From assembly GCA_022843925.1 (NCBI GenBank), contig JALHMS010000024.1, forward strand, positions 7,285 to 71,284: a stretch of 64,000 bases of DNA, read 5' to 3'. The position numbers and the translations under genes were made by a program. Below the pieces are notes generated by a model. The model saw only the letters and a list, made by a program, of their open reading frames with translations, did not search any database and was not told the origin of the DNA. Position 1 is the first letter of the stretch. The number at the start of each line of letters is the position of its first letter. This DNA is from Burkholderiales bacterium. GTDB lineage: Bacteria > Pseudomonadota > Gammaproteobacteria > Burkholderiales > Ga0077523. Shown in pieces: positions 53,461 to 62,588 of this stretch.

Positions 53461-54246
53461 TCAGAGCAGCAGGCGATGCTCGGTGTGGGGGTTCAAGTCC
53501 GCCAGACGGCCCACGAACTTCTGGAACTCGATGCCGGTATCGATCTCCAGCAGACGGGCCTGGGCCTTCAGGTGGTCCCAGCGGAGCAGCGTCGGGCGCC
53601 GCTGGAACGCGAACACCGCGACATTGCCCTTGCGCTCCGCGGGCAGGCAGATGACCTGATCGTCGAAGGCACGCTCGATGCGCTGCAGGAAGACGTCGAA
53701 GCGCGGATCGGTGCTCCAGAGGTTCACGACGAGCACGCCATCGGCCTCGAGCGCTTCGCGGGCCTCGCGATAGAAGTCTTCCGTCGCCAGCGCCTCCACC
53801 TGGGCGCGGCTGTCGTAGGCGTCGACCATCAGCACGTCGCATCCGGACGGATGGTCGCGGACGTAGTCACCGCCGTCGCCGACGATCACCCGGAGGCGGT
53901 CATCGTCCATCGGGACGTGGAACAGGCTCCGCGCGACGGCGATCACCTCGGCGTTGGTCTCGATGACCGTCACGCGCGCATCGGGGAACTGGTGATAGGC
54001 GTGCTTCGCGAGGGACCCGCCACCCAGACCGACCATCACGAAGTGACGGGGCGCGCGATGGAAGAGCAGGAAGCCCATCATCGCGCGGGTGTACGACAAC
54101 ACCAGGGCCACCGGGTCGGACACCTTCATCGAGCTCTGGATGGTGTCGCTGCCGATGTGGAGGGAGCGGATGCCGCCCTGCTCGCTCACCTCCACCGACT
54201 CGGCGCGCGTGTTGCGGCGGGCAGGGTTCCGGGAGAACCAGTTCAA
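53461..54246 (-). CDS. Spermidine synthase-like methyltransferase-fold protein
   Basis: A 261-residue protein from a TTG start. The Rossmann motif FVMVGLGGGSLAKHAYHQFP, acidic VTVIETNAEVIAVARSLF, DGGDYV, and VLMVDAYDS follow the SpeE fold. It lacks the N-terminal tetramerisation strand set of true spermidine synthases and has no speD partner, so polyamine synthesis is uncertain. It follows the GDSL gene 51 bp downstream in the same direction. Confidence 0.78.
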   Translation of the reverse strand: MNWFSRNPARRNTRAESVEVSEQGGIRSLHIGSDTIQSSMKVSDPVALVLSYTRAMMGFLLFHRAPRHFVMVGLGGGSLAKHAYHQFPDARVTVIETNAEVIAVARSLFHVPMDDDRLRVIVGDGGDYVRDHPSGCDVLMVDAYDSRAQVEALATEDFYREAREALEADGVLVVNLWSTDPRFDVFLQRIERAFDDQVICLPAERKGNVAVFAFQRRPTLLRWDHLKAQARLLEIDTGIEFQKFVGRLADLNPHTEHRLLL

Positions 54247-54297
54247 GTCAGGCCCGATGGTCGACCGATGCCGTCCCTTGTGATGCGCCTGTGACCG

Positions 54298-55377
54298 TCA
54301 CTGCATCGAGGCCCGGCGCCGCGCGACCGCGACGACCAGGAGACCCACTCCGAGCATGGCCCAGGTCTCGGGCTCCGGAATCGCCGCCACCGCCATGGCA
54401 TTGCCGAGGACCGCGTGCACCGTCGCCGAGGGATGGATCCCATCCCAGAAGAGGTACTCGTCGGGGTTGGCGCACACCGTGCCGCCGGGCAGGAAACCCA
54501 CGTCGTCCCCGGTGAAGCACCGGCCGGTGACATTCGTAAGACCGTAGTGGGCAGGGTTCGCAACGAGATCTTCGAGCAGGCTGAAGACGTCGAAAGCGAT
54601 GATGTTCCGTCCGAGAGCCACCTGGGCCTCCACCACGCCCACCAGACCGGCATTGATGCTTTGGCTCAGAAGCGTCGCCGCGCCGACGGCGGAGGGCGGC
54701 AGGCCGTTGATCCTGGGAACCCGGCCGACGTTGGGCACGTTCACGAGCATGACGTGATTGGCGCCGTTCTCGTACAGGTCGTCCACGATGCCATGGATGT
54801 CGGCGACGGTCTCGGCGACCGAACGGGGCGCACCGAGCGCCGTGTTGCCGGGGAAACGCGACCCGGTCAGCAGGTCCTGCACGTTGTTGCCACCGCCGAA
54901 CACGACGAACAGCGCATCACCATCGAGTCCGCCGGGATGGTCTGCGAGCAGGCGGTCCCGTTGCTGCGTCAAGCCGAGGAAGGCGGGCGTCACGAATTCG
55001 AAGATCTGATAGTCGGTCCGGGCGCCGCCGAAGGCGTAGTTGGTGCCGCCCAGAAGGCTCGCCTTGGCACTCACACCGAGGCGGTCCGCGAGGACCTGAC
55101 TGTAGTTGGGACCATTGCTGATGGTCGCGCCACCCGCGCCGTCATGGTAGTAGACCGCGCTGGGAATCTCGGTGCCAAGCACTCCCGGAGCAGGACTTCC
55201 TCCGGCCAGAGCGACCACCCCGTCGTAGACGACCTTCACGTTGCCGGTATCGGAAAGGCTGTCGCCGAGCACGTACATCTTGCTGTAGGGCGGGGCAGCC
55301 GCAACTGCGAGTGCCGGGACAAGGAGTGCAGCAAGGATGGCTGCGCGGACGGCACCAATCGATCTTGGGTTGAGCAT
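54298..55377 (-). CDS. GDSL-family lipase/esterase with PEP-CTERM anchor
   Basis: A 359-residue exported enzyme. The start at 55377 has GGAGAG 6 nt upstream and a signal peptide ends near AVAAAP. Catalytic blocks are LGDSLSDTGN (Ser40), LGGTNYAFGGARTD, VFGGGNNV, and DGIHPSATVH (Asp/His). The C-terminus IPEPETWAMLGVGLLVVAVARRR is a PEP-CTERM sorting signal: the PEP motif, a membrane helix and basic residues. That implies an exosortase elsewhere in the genome and surface delivery. Preceded by divergent proS. Confidence 0.9.
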   Translation of the reverse strand: MLNPRSIGAVRAAILAALLVPALAVAAAPPYSKMYVLGDSLSDTGNVKVVYDGVVALAGGSPAPGVLGTEIPSAVYYHDGAGGATISNGPNYSQVLADRLGVSAKASLLGGTNYAFGGARTDYQIFEFVTPAFLGLTQQRDRLLADHPGGLDGDALFVVFGGGNNVQDLLTGSRFPGNTALGAPRSVAETVADIHGIVDDLYENGANHVMLVNVPNVGRVPRINGLPPSAVGAATLLSQSINAGLVGVVEAQVALGRNIIAFDVFSLLEDLVANPAHYGLTNVTGRCFTGDDVGFLPGGTVCANPDEYLFWDGIHPSATVHAVLGNAMAVAAIPEPETWAMLGVGLLVVAVARRRASMQ

Positions 55378-55549
55378 GGGTCTCTCCATTGTTGTCGTGG
55401 CCGCGCAGAAGGGCGTGGTCGTGGCAGATACTAATCAAGGGACCTAGCGGCGCATAGCGACAAGAGCATCCGCGCAGGCCGGCGCTGCGCGCGCCGCTCG
55501 GCCAGGGCTGCTCCCGGTAGAATCGCGGCTTTTCCAGGAAGCCAATCCG

Positions 55550-57259
55550 ATGCGCGTCTCCCAGTTCTTTCTCTCCACGCTGAAGGAAGCCCCCGCCGAG
55601 GCCGAACTGGTCAGCCACCGCCTCATGCTGCGCGCCGGCCTCATCCGCAAGCTGGGCAGCGGCCTCTACTCCTGGATGCCAATGGGGCTGCGGGTGCTGC
55701 GCAAGGTGGAAGCGATCGTGCGGGAGGAGATGAACCGCGCCGGCGCCCTCGAGGTTTTCCTCCCGGCCGTGCAACCGGCGGAGCTCTGGCAGGAGACCGG
55801 TCGCTGGGCCGTGTTCGGCCCGCAGATGCTGAAGATCCGCGACCGCCACGACCGCGAGTTCTGCTTCGGCCCGACCCACGAGGAGGTCATCACCGACATC
55901 GCGCGCCGCGAGATCCGGAGCTATCGCCAGCTGCCCGTGAACTTCTATCAGATCCAGACCAAGTTCCGCGACGAGATCCGGCCGCGCTTCGGCGTGATGC
56001 GCGCCCGCGAATTCGTCATGAAGGACGCCTATTCCTTCCACACGAGCTTCGAGGATCTCCAGCGCGAGTACCGCAACATGTACGACGCCTACACCCGCAT
56101 CTTCGAACGCCTCGGCCTGCGCTTCCGCGCCGTCGCCGCCGACACCGGTGCGATCGGCGGCACGGGCTCCCACGAGTTCCATGTGCTGGCCGACAGCGGG
56201 GAGGACGCCATCGCGTTCTGCCCGGCGTCCGACTACGCCGCGAACGTCGAACTGGCGGAAGGCGTCGCCCCCGCCTCGCCGCGCGCGACACCCTCGCAGC
56301 CGATGACCAAGGTCGCCACGCCCGGCAAGACCACTTGCGAGGACGTCGCGGCGCTGCTCGGTCTGCCGCTCACGCAGTCGGTCAAGGCGCTGGCGCTCGT
56401 CAACGAAGGTCGCATGTTCCTGCTGCTCCTCCGCGGCGATCACCAGCTGAATGAAGTGAAGGCCGCGAAGATCGAGGGTCTGGACGGCTTCCGCTTCGCG
56501 ACCGACGCCGAGATCGTCGAACGCCTCGGCTGCAAGCCCGGCTACATCGGCCCGGTGGGCATCCCGGCGGACGTGACGGTCGTCGCCGATCGCACGGTCG
56601 CCGCGATGGCCGATTTCGTCTGCGGCGCCAACGACGCGGGCTTCCACCTGACGGGCGTGAACTTCGGGCGCGATCTCCCGGAACCGTCCCGGGTGGCGGA
56701 CATCCGGAACGTGGTGGCGGGCGACCCGAGCCCCGACGGCGCCGGCCCGCTGGAGCTGTGTCGCGGCATCGAAGTCGGTCACGTCTTCCAGCTCCGGTCG
56801 AAGTACGCGAAGGCGATGCAGGCCACCTTCCTCGACGAGGCCGGCCAGGCGCAGGTGATGGAGATGGGCTGCTACGGCATCGGCGTGACGCGCATCGTGG
56901 CGGCCGCCATCGAGCAGAACCACGACGAGCGGGGCATCGTCTTCCCCGCGAGCATCGCGCCGTTCCAGGTGGCGATCGTGGCGATCGGGCTGAAGAAGAG
57001 CGATGCCGTTCGCGCAGCCGCCGAGGAACTCTACGCGGCGCTGACGTCCACCGGCGTCGAGGTCCTGCTCGACGATCGCGACGAGCGGCCCGGCGTCATG
57101 TTCGCGGACATGGAGCTGACGGGCATCCCCTACCGGATAACGGTCGGCGATCGCGGGTTGAAGAACGGCGAGGTGGAGGTGCAGCATCGGCGCGATCCGA
57201 AGTCGCAACCGCTGCCGAAGGACGAGGCAGTCGCTTGGGTCCGCGCACAACTCGGCTGA
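55550..57259 (+). CDS. proS: Prolyl-tRNA synthetase
   Basis: A 569-residue class II synthetase, prokaryotic type (E. coli 572). It has [23 protein letters not shown] at the N-terminus, motif 2 around [21 protein letters not shown], an editing insertion domain of about 180 residues (about 230-400), motif 3 with [18 protein letters not shown], and an anticodon-binding domain. It charges tRNA-Pro and hydrolyses mischarged Ala-tRNA-Pro. The stop overlaps the lytic transglycosylase start (TGATG). Confidence 0.97.
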   Translation: MRVSQFFLSTLKEAPAEAELVSHRLMLRAGLIRKLGSGLYSWMPMGLRVLRKVEAIVREEMNRAGALEVFLPAVQPAELWQETGRWAVFGPQMLKIRDRHDREFCFGPTHEEVITDIARREIRSYRQLPVNFYQIQTKFRDEIRPRFGVMRAREFVMKDAYSFHTSFEDLQREYRNMYDAYTRIFERLGLRFRAVAADTGAIGGTGSHEFHVLADSGEDAIAFCPASDYAANVELAEGVAPASPRATPSQPMTKVATPGKTTCEDVAALLGLPLTQSVKALALVNEGRMFLLLLRGDHQLNEVKAAKIEGLDGFRFATDAEIVERLGCKPGYIGPVGIPADVTVVADRTVAAMADFVCGANDAGFHLTGVNFGRDLPEPSRVADIRNVVAGDPSPDGAGPLELCRGIEVGHVFQLRSKYAKAMQATFLDEAGQAQVMEMGCYGIGVTRIVAAAIEQNHDERGIVFPASIAPFQVAIVAIGLKKSDAVRAAAEELYAALTSTGVEVLLDDRDERPGVMFADMELTGIPYRITVGDRGLKNGEVEVQHRRDPKSQPLPKDEAVAWVRAQLG

Positions 57260-57939
57260 TGCGCCGCGCGCTCGGCGCGCTGGTGGGCCTGCTCACCGCG
57301 GGCACCGCCTTCGCCGGTGCTCAGCAGTACGAGCCGCTGTCGGCCGCCGTCCAGGCGCGCCTGCAGCGGTCGATCTCCGACACCGGCGCGCCGCGCCTGT
57401 CTTTCGCGGATCCGTACGAAGGTGAGGTCTGGCTCGCGACGATGTCCGCGCGGCTCGCGAAGAGGATGCCCGATGCAGCCACGCGCACCGAGTTCCTCAC
57501 CACCGTGCACTACGAGGCCACGCGCGCGGGGCTGGATCCGCACCTCGTGCTGGGTCTGATCCAGGTGGAGAGCAATTTCCGCAAGTACGCGCTGTCGTCG
57601 GCGGGCGCCCGCGGCTTCATGCAGGTGATGCCGTTCTGGACGAACGTGATCGGCAACTCCGAGCACAACCTCTTCCATCTCCGCACGAGCCTGCGCTACG
57701 GGTGCACGATCCTGCGGCACTACCTCGACATCGAGCGCGGCGACATGACGCGCGCGCTGCTCCGCTACAACGGCAGTCTCGGCAAGCCGGGCGACTACGC
57801 GATCAAGGTACTCCACCAATGGCGCACGCAGTGGGCGCCCGATGCCGCGCCCGCGCCGTCCGCGACCCGGGTCCGCGCGCCGTCACCCGCGCCCGCGCCC
57901 GCCGCCCGCCCCATGACCTACCTCGGCCCCTCCGGGTGA
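57259..57939 (+). CDS. Lytic transglycosylase (SLT domain)
   Basis: A 226-residue periplasmic murein lytic transglycosylase. The signal peptide is [20 protein letters not shown]. The SLT motif is LVLGLIQVESNFRKYALSSAGARGFMQVMPFW, with catalytic Glu104; RYNGSLGKPGDYAIKVL closes the domain. A proline/alanine-rich tail follows. It is translationally coupled to proS, and its 3' end overlaps the convergent yihY-like gene by 57 nt. Confidence 0.92.
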   Translation: MRRALGALVGLLTAGTAFAGAQQYEPLSAAVQARLQRSISDTGAPRLSFADPYEGEVWLATMSARLAKRMPDAATRTEFLTTVHYEATRAGLDPHLVLGLIQVESNFRKYALSSAGARGFMQVMPFWTNVIGNSEHNLFHLRTSLRYGCTILRHYLDIERGDMTRALLRYNGSLGKPGDYAIKVLHQWRTQWAPDAAPAPSATRVRAPSPAPAPAARPMTYLGPSG

Positions 57940-59130
57940 TCCACTCACGGACGACGCGAGATCGTCCACCATCAGCGAGCCCGTGACCGCTGGAAGGCCC
58001 GCGGTGACGCCGAGATCGCCCGCCTCGGCGGCCAGCGTGTCGCCCCTGAACAGGAACTCGTCGTAGCACTCTGCGAGCGGGATGGTGCGTGGATCGCGGG
58101 CGAGCATCCACAGATCGTCCTCCGTGCGCGTGACCCATCCCCGGCCCACCATCCGATCGAGCAGGATCTCGGCATCGTCGTGCGACATGCGGATGGTGCG
58201 TGCAGCCTCCCAGGCATCGGTCGGCATCCCCGCGAGATGCCGGTCCCGCAGGTACCGCAGGAGCGCCAGCGCCTCCACGAGCGTGGCGCCGGGGACGACC
58301 GGCCGCAGCCACAGCCCGGCGCGGAGACCGGGCAGTGCAGCCGTGATCACGGCCCCCGCCAGCACGATCAGCCACGATATGTAGATCCAGAGCAGGAAGA
58401 CGGGGAACCCGGCGAAGGCCCCATACACGAGCTGGTAGTTGCCGATGTGCGTGACGAACCATGCGAACGCCGTCTTCATCGCCTCGAACGCCAGGCCCGC
58501 AGCGACACCGCCGATGGCGGCCTCGGCGGAACTCACGCGCCGGCTCGGGACGGTCCGGTAGAGGAGGGCCAGCGCGATGCAGGTGAGTGCGACGGAGGTG
58601 ACCTTCCAGAGCGGCCCCTGGGCGCCGGACCGCTGGACGATGCCGAGCGACAGCGTGACGAGCGAGGATGTGATGTAGACACTCGCCCCGATCAGGAGCG
58701 GTCCCAGGGTGAGCGCCACCCAGTACACGAGCACGCGCTTCAGGAACGGGCGCGGATGCCGGACCCGCCATATGCGGTTGAATGCCTGCTCGATGGTGAA
58801 CATGAGCATGATCGCAGTGACGGCCAGCATGCCGATGCCGAGGGCCGTCAGGTGCGACGCCTTCTCGACGAACTGCTGCGTGTAGACCGTTATGAGCTTG
58901 CTCGCCGCTCCGGGCACGAAGTTGCCGACGATGAAACTGTGCAGGGTCGCCGTGAATCGTGCCGACACGGGCAGCGCGGAGATCACCGTGAACACGACGG
59001 TGACGAGCGGGATCAGCGAGAGGAGCGTGGTGAACGTGAGACTGCCAGCGACCTCGAGGAGATCGTCCTCGCGAAAGCGCTGGACGACATAGCGGACGAT
59101 CGCGCGGACGCGCGCCGGAAGGGCAGGCAT
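57883..59130 (-). CDS. YihY/BrkB-family membrane protein
   Basis: About 415 residues from ATG 59130 (GTG 59145 and ATG 59199 are alternatives). Six membrane segments follow the YihY (formerly RNase BN) pattern: LTFTTLLSLIPLVTVVFTVISAL, ALGIGMLAVTAIMLMFTIEQAFNRIW, VYWVALTLGPLLIGASVYI, and FPVFLLWIYISWLIVLAGAVITA. A C-terminal soluble region (about 290-400) resembles a winged helix (AEILLDRMVGRGWVTR). Function unknown, possibly transport. The last residues are low-complexity Gly/Arg. Confidence 0.88.
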   Translation of the reverse strand: MPALPARVRAIVRYVVQRFREDDLLEVAGSLTFTTLLSLIPLVTVVFTVISALPVSARFTATLHSFIVGNFVPGAASKLITVYTQQFVEKASHLTALGIGMLAVTAIMLMFTIEQAFNRIWRVRHPRPFLKRVLVYWVALTLGPLLIGASVYITSSLVTLSLGIVQRSGAQGPLWKVTSVALTCIALALLYRTVPSRRVSSAEAAIGGVAAGLAFEAMKTAFAWFVTHIGNYQLVYGAFAGFPVFLLWIYISWLIVLAGAVITAALPGLRAGLWLRPVVPGATLVEALALLRYLRDRHLAGMPTDAWEAARTIRMSHDDAEILLDRMVGRGWVTRTEDDLWMLARDPRTIPLAECYDEFLFRGDTLAAEAGDLGVTAGLPAVTGSLMVDDLASSVSGSPGGAEVGHGAGGGRGRG

Positions 59131-59132
59131 GA

Positions 59133-59807
<675 letters not shown>

Positions 59808-59850
59808 CTCCCGTCGCCCGCTGCCGGGCGCACAGCGCCCCCAGCCTGCC

Positions 59851-60549
59851 ATGACCGACGACCACGCCCGACCCGGCCGCCTGCTCCTGCGTCGAACGCA
59901 CCGCGGTGTGCTCTCGACGTTCTCGACCCGCTTCGAGGGCTTCCCGTACGGCTCCGCCGTGCCGTTCGTGCTCGACGCCCGCGGATACCCCATCCTCCTC
60001 GTGAGCCGGCTCGCCGCGCACACTCAGGACATGCTCCGGAACCCGTCGGCGAGCCTGACGGCCCACGGTGACGACGTCGTCACCGGCGCACGCCTCACGC
60101 TGATGGGACGGGTGAACGAGGTCGATCGCGCATCGCCCGCCGCCCGTCGCTATCTCGCGCTGCTTCCGGAGGCCGAGGTCTACGCGGGATTCGGGGACTT
60201 CGGCTTCCTGCGGCTGGAACCGGTGGCGGGTCATTACGTGGGCGGCTTCGGCGACATCCGGTGGTTCGATGGCGCCGACTACATCCTGCCCGCCGCCCCA
60301 CTGGACGATCGCGAGGACGACATCGTCGGACACATGAACGAGGACCACGTCGACACGATGCGGACGTATTGCTCCGGCCGCCTCGGCGCCACTCCGGACG
60401 CCGTGAAGATGCTCTGCGTCGACGCCGACGGATTCGATCTGCGGGCGGACGACGCCCTGCTCCGCTTCGAGTTTCCCGAACCGGTGACCGATGCCGAAGG
60501 CGCCCGGCTGCAGTTCATCCGCATGGCGCGGGAGTGCCGGACCGGATGA
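59851..60549 (+). CDS. HugZ-like heme utilisation / pyridoxamine-phosphate-oxidase-fold protein
   Basis: A 232-residue protein. The N-terminal split-barrel domain (RGVLSTFSTRFEGFPYGSAVPFVLDARGYPILLVSRLAAHTQDM) resembles FMN-binding flavoproteins, and the C-terminal DUF2470-type domain contains IVGHMNEDHVDTMRTYC. HugZ proteins bind and degrade heme, but many members of this group are uncharacterised. It overlaps the DUF2069 gene by 4 nt. Confidence 0.85.
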   Translation: MTDDHARPGRLLLRRTHRGVLSTFSTRFEGFPYGSAVPFVLDARGYPILLVSRLAAHTQDMLRNPSASLTAHGDDVVTGARLTLMGRVNEVDRASPAARRYLALLPEAEVYAGFGDFGFLRLEPVAGHYVGGFGDIRWFDGADYILPAAPLDDREDDIVGHMNEDHVDTMRTYCSGRLGATPDAVKMLCVDADGFDLRADDALLRFEFPEPVTDAEGARLQFIRMARECRTG

Positions 60550-60899
60550 TCCGCGCCACCTACCTGCTGGCGTGCGCCTCCTGGATCCTGCTCACCCTGC
60601 TGTGCGTCGCGTGGGAGGGCTTCCTCGCGCCACTTCGCCCCGGCGGATCGCTGATGACGTTGAAGGCGCTTCCTCTGCTCGTGCCGCTCTTCGGTCTGTT
60701 GCGCGAGCGCCTGTACAGCTATCGATGGACGAGCCTGCTCGTGCTCGCGTACTTCACCGAGGGGACGGTCCGCGCGTGGTCCGACACCGGGCTGTCCAGG
60801 GCACTCGCCGTCGGCGAAGCGTCACTGTCCGTCGTGTACTTCGGCGCATGCCTGCTCTACATCCGGACGCGGCTGGCCGCCGGCCTGCGCACCCCGTGA
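60546..60899 (+). CDS. DUF2069 membrane protein
   Basis: A 117-residue protein with four hydrophobic segments (LLACASWILLTLLCVAWEGFL, LKALPLLVPLFGLL, SLLVLAYFTEGTV and SVVYFGACLLYI), the DUF2069 layout. Function unknown. Overlaps both neighbours by 4 nt, so it is translated with HugZ-like and GluQ genes. Confidence 0.87.
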   Translation: MIRATYLLACASWILLTLLCVAWEGFLAPLRPGGSLMTLKALPLLVPLFGLLRERLYSYRWTSLLVLAYFTEGTVRAWSDTGLSRALAVGEASLSVVYFGACLLYIRTRLAAGLRTP

Positions 60900-61804
60900 C
60901 CGCGGCCACCGGTTACCGGGGCCGCTTCGCACCCACCCCGTCGGGTCCCCTGCACTTCGGCTCCATCGTGGCTGCCACCGGCAGCCGCGCCGACGCCCTC
61001 GCGGCCGGTGGCGAATGGCATCTGCGCATCGACGACCTCGATCCCCCGCGCGTCGCCCCCGGCGCGATCGACGCGATCCTGAGATGCCTGGAATCGCTGG
61101 GGTTCGCCTGGGACGGCCCGATCGTCTACCAGAGCCGCCGGCGCGAGGCCCATCGCGCCGCCTTCGACCGGATCCGTCGTTCCGCCCCGGTCTATCCATG
61201 CACTTGCCCGCGATCCAGCATCGCCCGCGCCGGACTCCCGGGCATCGAAGGTCCGCGCTATCCGGGCACCTGCCGCGGCCGCCGGACGGATTCCGATGGC
61301 CCCTCCGCCTGGCGCCTGGACGTGCGCGGCGCGCCCATCGCTTTTTTCGATCGACGTCTCGGGCGCTACGTGCAGGACGTGGAATCCGCGACCGGGGATT
61401 TCGTGCTCTGGCGCGCCGACGACATCCCCTCGTACCACCTCGCCTGTGCCGTCGATGACGTGGCGGACGGCTTCACCGACATCGTCCGCGGCGCCGACCT
61501 GGCGGCCTCGACGCCGCGGCAGATTCTCGTCCGGCGTTGGCTGGGAGCCCCGGAGCCCACCTGGATGCACCTGCCCCTGGTACTTCATCCGTCCGGGGAA
61601 AAGCTTTCGAAACAGACCCTCGCGGCCGCCGTCGACACGACCAGGCCGGCGGCGGTCCTGCGCGACGCACTCGCCTTCCTCGGGCATCCCGTTCCGCCGG
61701 CCCTGACTGACGCCCCGACGTCGGAACTCTGGTCGTGGGCAGCCGAGCACTGGTCTCCCGGCCGGCTCCCTCCCGCATCGGACCCGTCCGGAACCGGGGC
61801 GTGA
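60896..61804 (+). CDS. gluQ: Glutamyl-Q tRNA(Asp) synthetase
   Basis: A 302-residue truncated glutamyl-tRNA synthetase-like enzyme from a GTG overlapping the previous stop. RFAPTPSGPLHFGSIVAA replaces the HIGH motif, zinc ligands lie in YPCTCPRSS and RYPGTC, and HPSGEKLSKQT is the KMSKS motif. The anticodon-binding domain is absent. It attaches glutamate to queuosine-34 of tRNA-Asp. Belongs to the HugZ-DUF2069-GluQ run. Confidence 0.94.
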   Translation: MTAATGYRGRFAPTPSGPLHFGSIVAATGSRADALAAGGEWHLRIDDLDPPRVAPGAIDAILRCLESLGFAWDGPIVYQSRRREAHRAAFDRIRRSAPVYPCTCPRSSIARAGLPGIEGPRYPGTCRGRRTDSDGPSAWRLDVRGAPIAFFDRRLGRYVQDVESATGDFVLWRADDIPSYHLACAVDDVADGFTDIVRGADLAASTPRQILVRRWLGAPEPTWMHLPLVLHPSGEKLSKQTLAAAVDTTRPAAVLRDALAFLGHPVPPALTDAPTSELWSWAAEHWSPGRLPPASDPSGTGA

Positions 61805-61868
61805 CACGGCGCCGGAACGTCGCTTGTTGCGTCGCATCATTTATTTTCGTGATCGGGGGTCCAAACCC

Positions 61869-61896
61869 TTGACTTGAGTTTTCGGGACCCTATACT
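61869..61896 (+). promoter_or_regulatory. Sigma-70-type promoter of the phasin gene
   Basis: TTGACT (61,869-61,874) and TATACT (61,891-61,896) with a 16-bp spacer, about 85 bp before the phasin start. It is one of the clearest housekeeping promoters in the window, fitting a strongly expressed granule protein. Confidence 0.75.
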
Positions 61897-61981
61897 CCGG
61901 GTTGTGCACTGCAGCAAACCGATTCCGACATGCCCAGGTGCACCGAGGCATCCCCTCTCACCTGTCGAAGGAGTTCCTGCT

Positions 61982-62497
61982 ATGACAACCCCTCCCGAAT
62001 TCGCTGCGGTCGCCAAAGCCCAGCTCGATACCGCACTGCGCTTCGCCACGGTCACGACCGAAAGCGCCCAGCGTCTGTTCGACCTCAACATGAAGACCGT
62101 CCGCAGCTCGTTCGACGAAGCGAGCGCGCAGGTCCGCGCCATCGCCGGCGCGAAGGATCCGGCCGACGTCCAGGCGATCGCAGGCAAGGTGCTGAAGCCC
62201 GGCCTCGACAAGACCCAGGCCTACGCGAAGGAAGTCTACGAGAGTGTGGCAGGCGTCCAGGCCGAAGTCACGGCGCTCATCGAGACGCAGGTCACCGAGT
62301 TCCAGAAGCAGATGGTCGTCGCGATGGACAGCCTGCTGAAGAACGCACCGGCCGGCTCCGAAGCGCTCGTCTCCTCGTTCAAGTCCGCCGCGAGCACGGC
62401 GAACCAGGCCTACGAGACGGCCATGCAGTCTTGGAAGGGCCTGACGGCCCAGTTCGAGCCGGCAGCCCCGGCACCGAGCAAGCGCAAGGCCGCCTGA
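61982..62497 (+). CDS. phaP: Phasin (PHA granule-associated protein)
   Basis: A 171-residue phasin. MTTPPEFAAVAKAQLDTALRFATVTTESAQRLFDLNMKTVRSSFDEAS and EFQKQMVVAMDSLLKNAPAGSEALVSSF form the amphipathic helices that coat polyhydroxyalkanoate granules; the C-terminus is Ala/Pro/Lys-rich. AAGGAG lies 8 nt upstream. Flanked by a strong promoter and a perfect-stem terminator, it is a stand-alone unit. Confidence 0.93.
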   Translation: MTTPPEFAAVAKAQLDTALRFATVTTESAQRLFDLNMKTVRSSFDEASAQVRAIAGAKDPADVQAIAGKVLKPGLDKTQAYAKEVYESVAGVQAEVTALIETQVTEFQKQMVVAMDSLLKNAPAGSEALVSSFKSAASTANQAYETAMQSWKGLTAQFEPAAPAPSKRKAA

Positions 62498-62526
62498 CCA
62501 GGCAGCTTCGTCAGGTTGTGAATGCA

Positions 62527-62566
62527 CAAGGCCCCGGGGGTGACCCCGGGGCCTTGTCGTTTCCGG
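62527..62566 (+). terminator. Phasin terminator, possibly bidirectional
   Basis: A perfect 13-bp stem CAAGGCCCCGGGG / CCCCGGGGCCTTG with GTGA loop (62,527-62,556), followed by TCGTTTCC. Lies between the phasin and the convergent REC-GGDEF gene, so it may stop transcription from both sides. Confidence 0.85.
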
Positions 62567-62588
62567 CGTTGCGACGGTGGCGCCGGGC

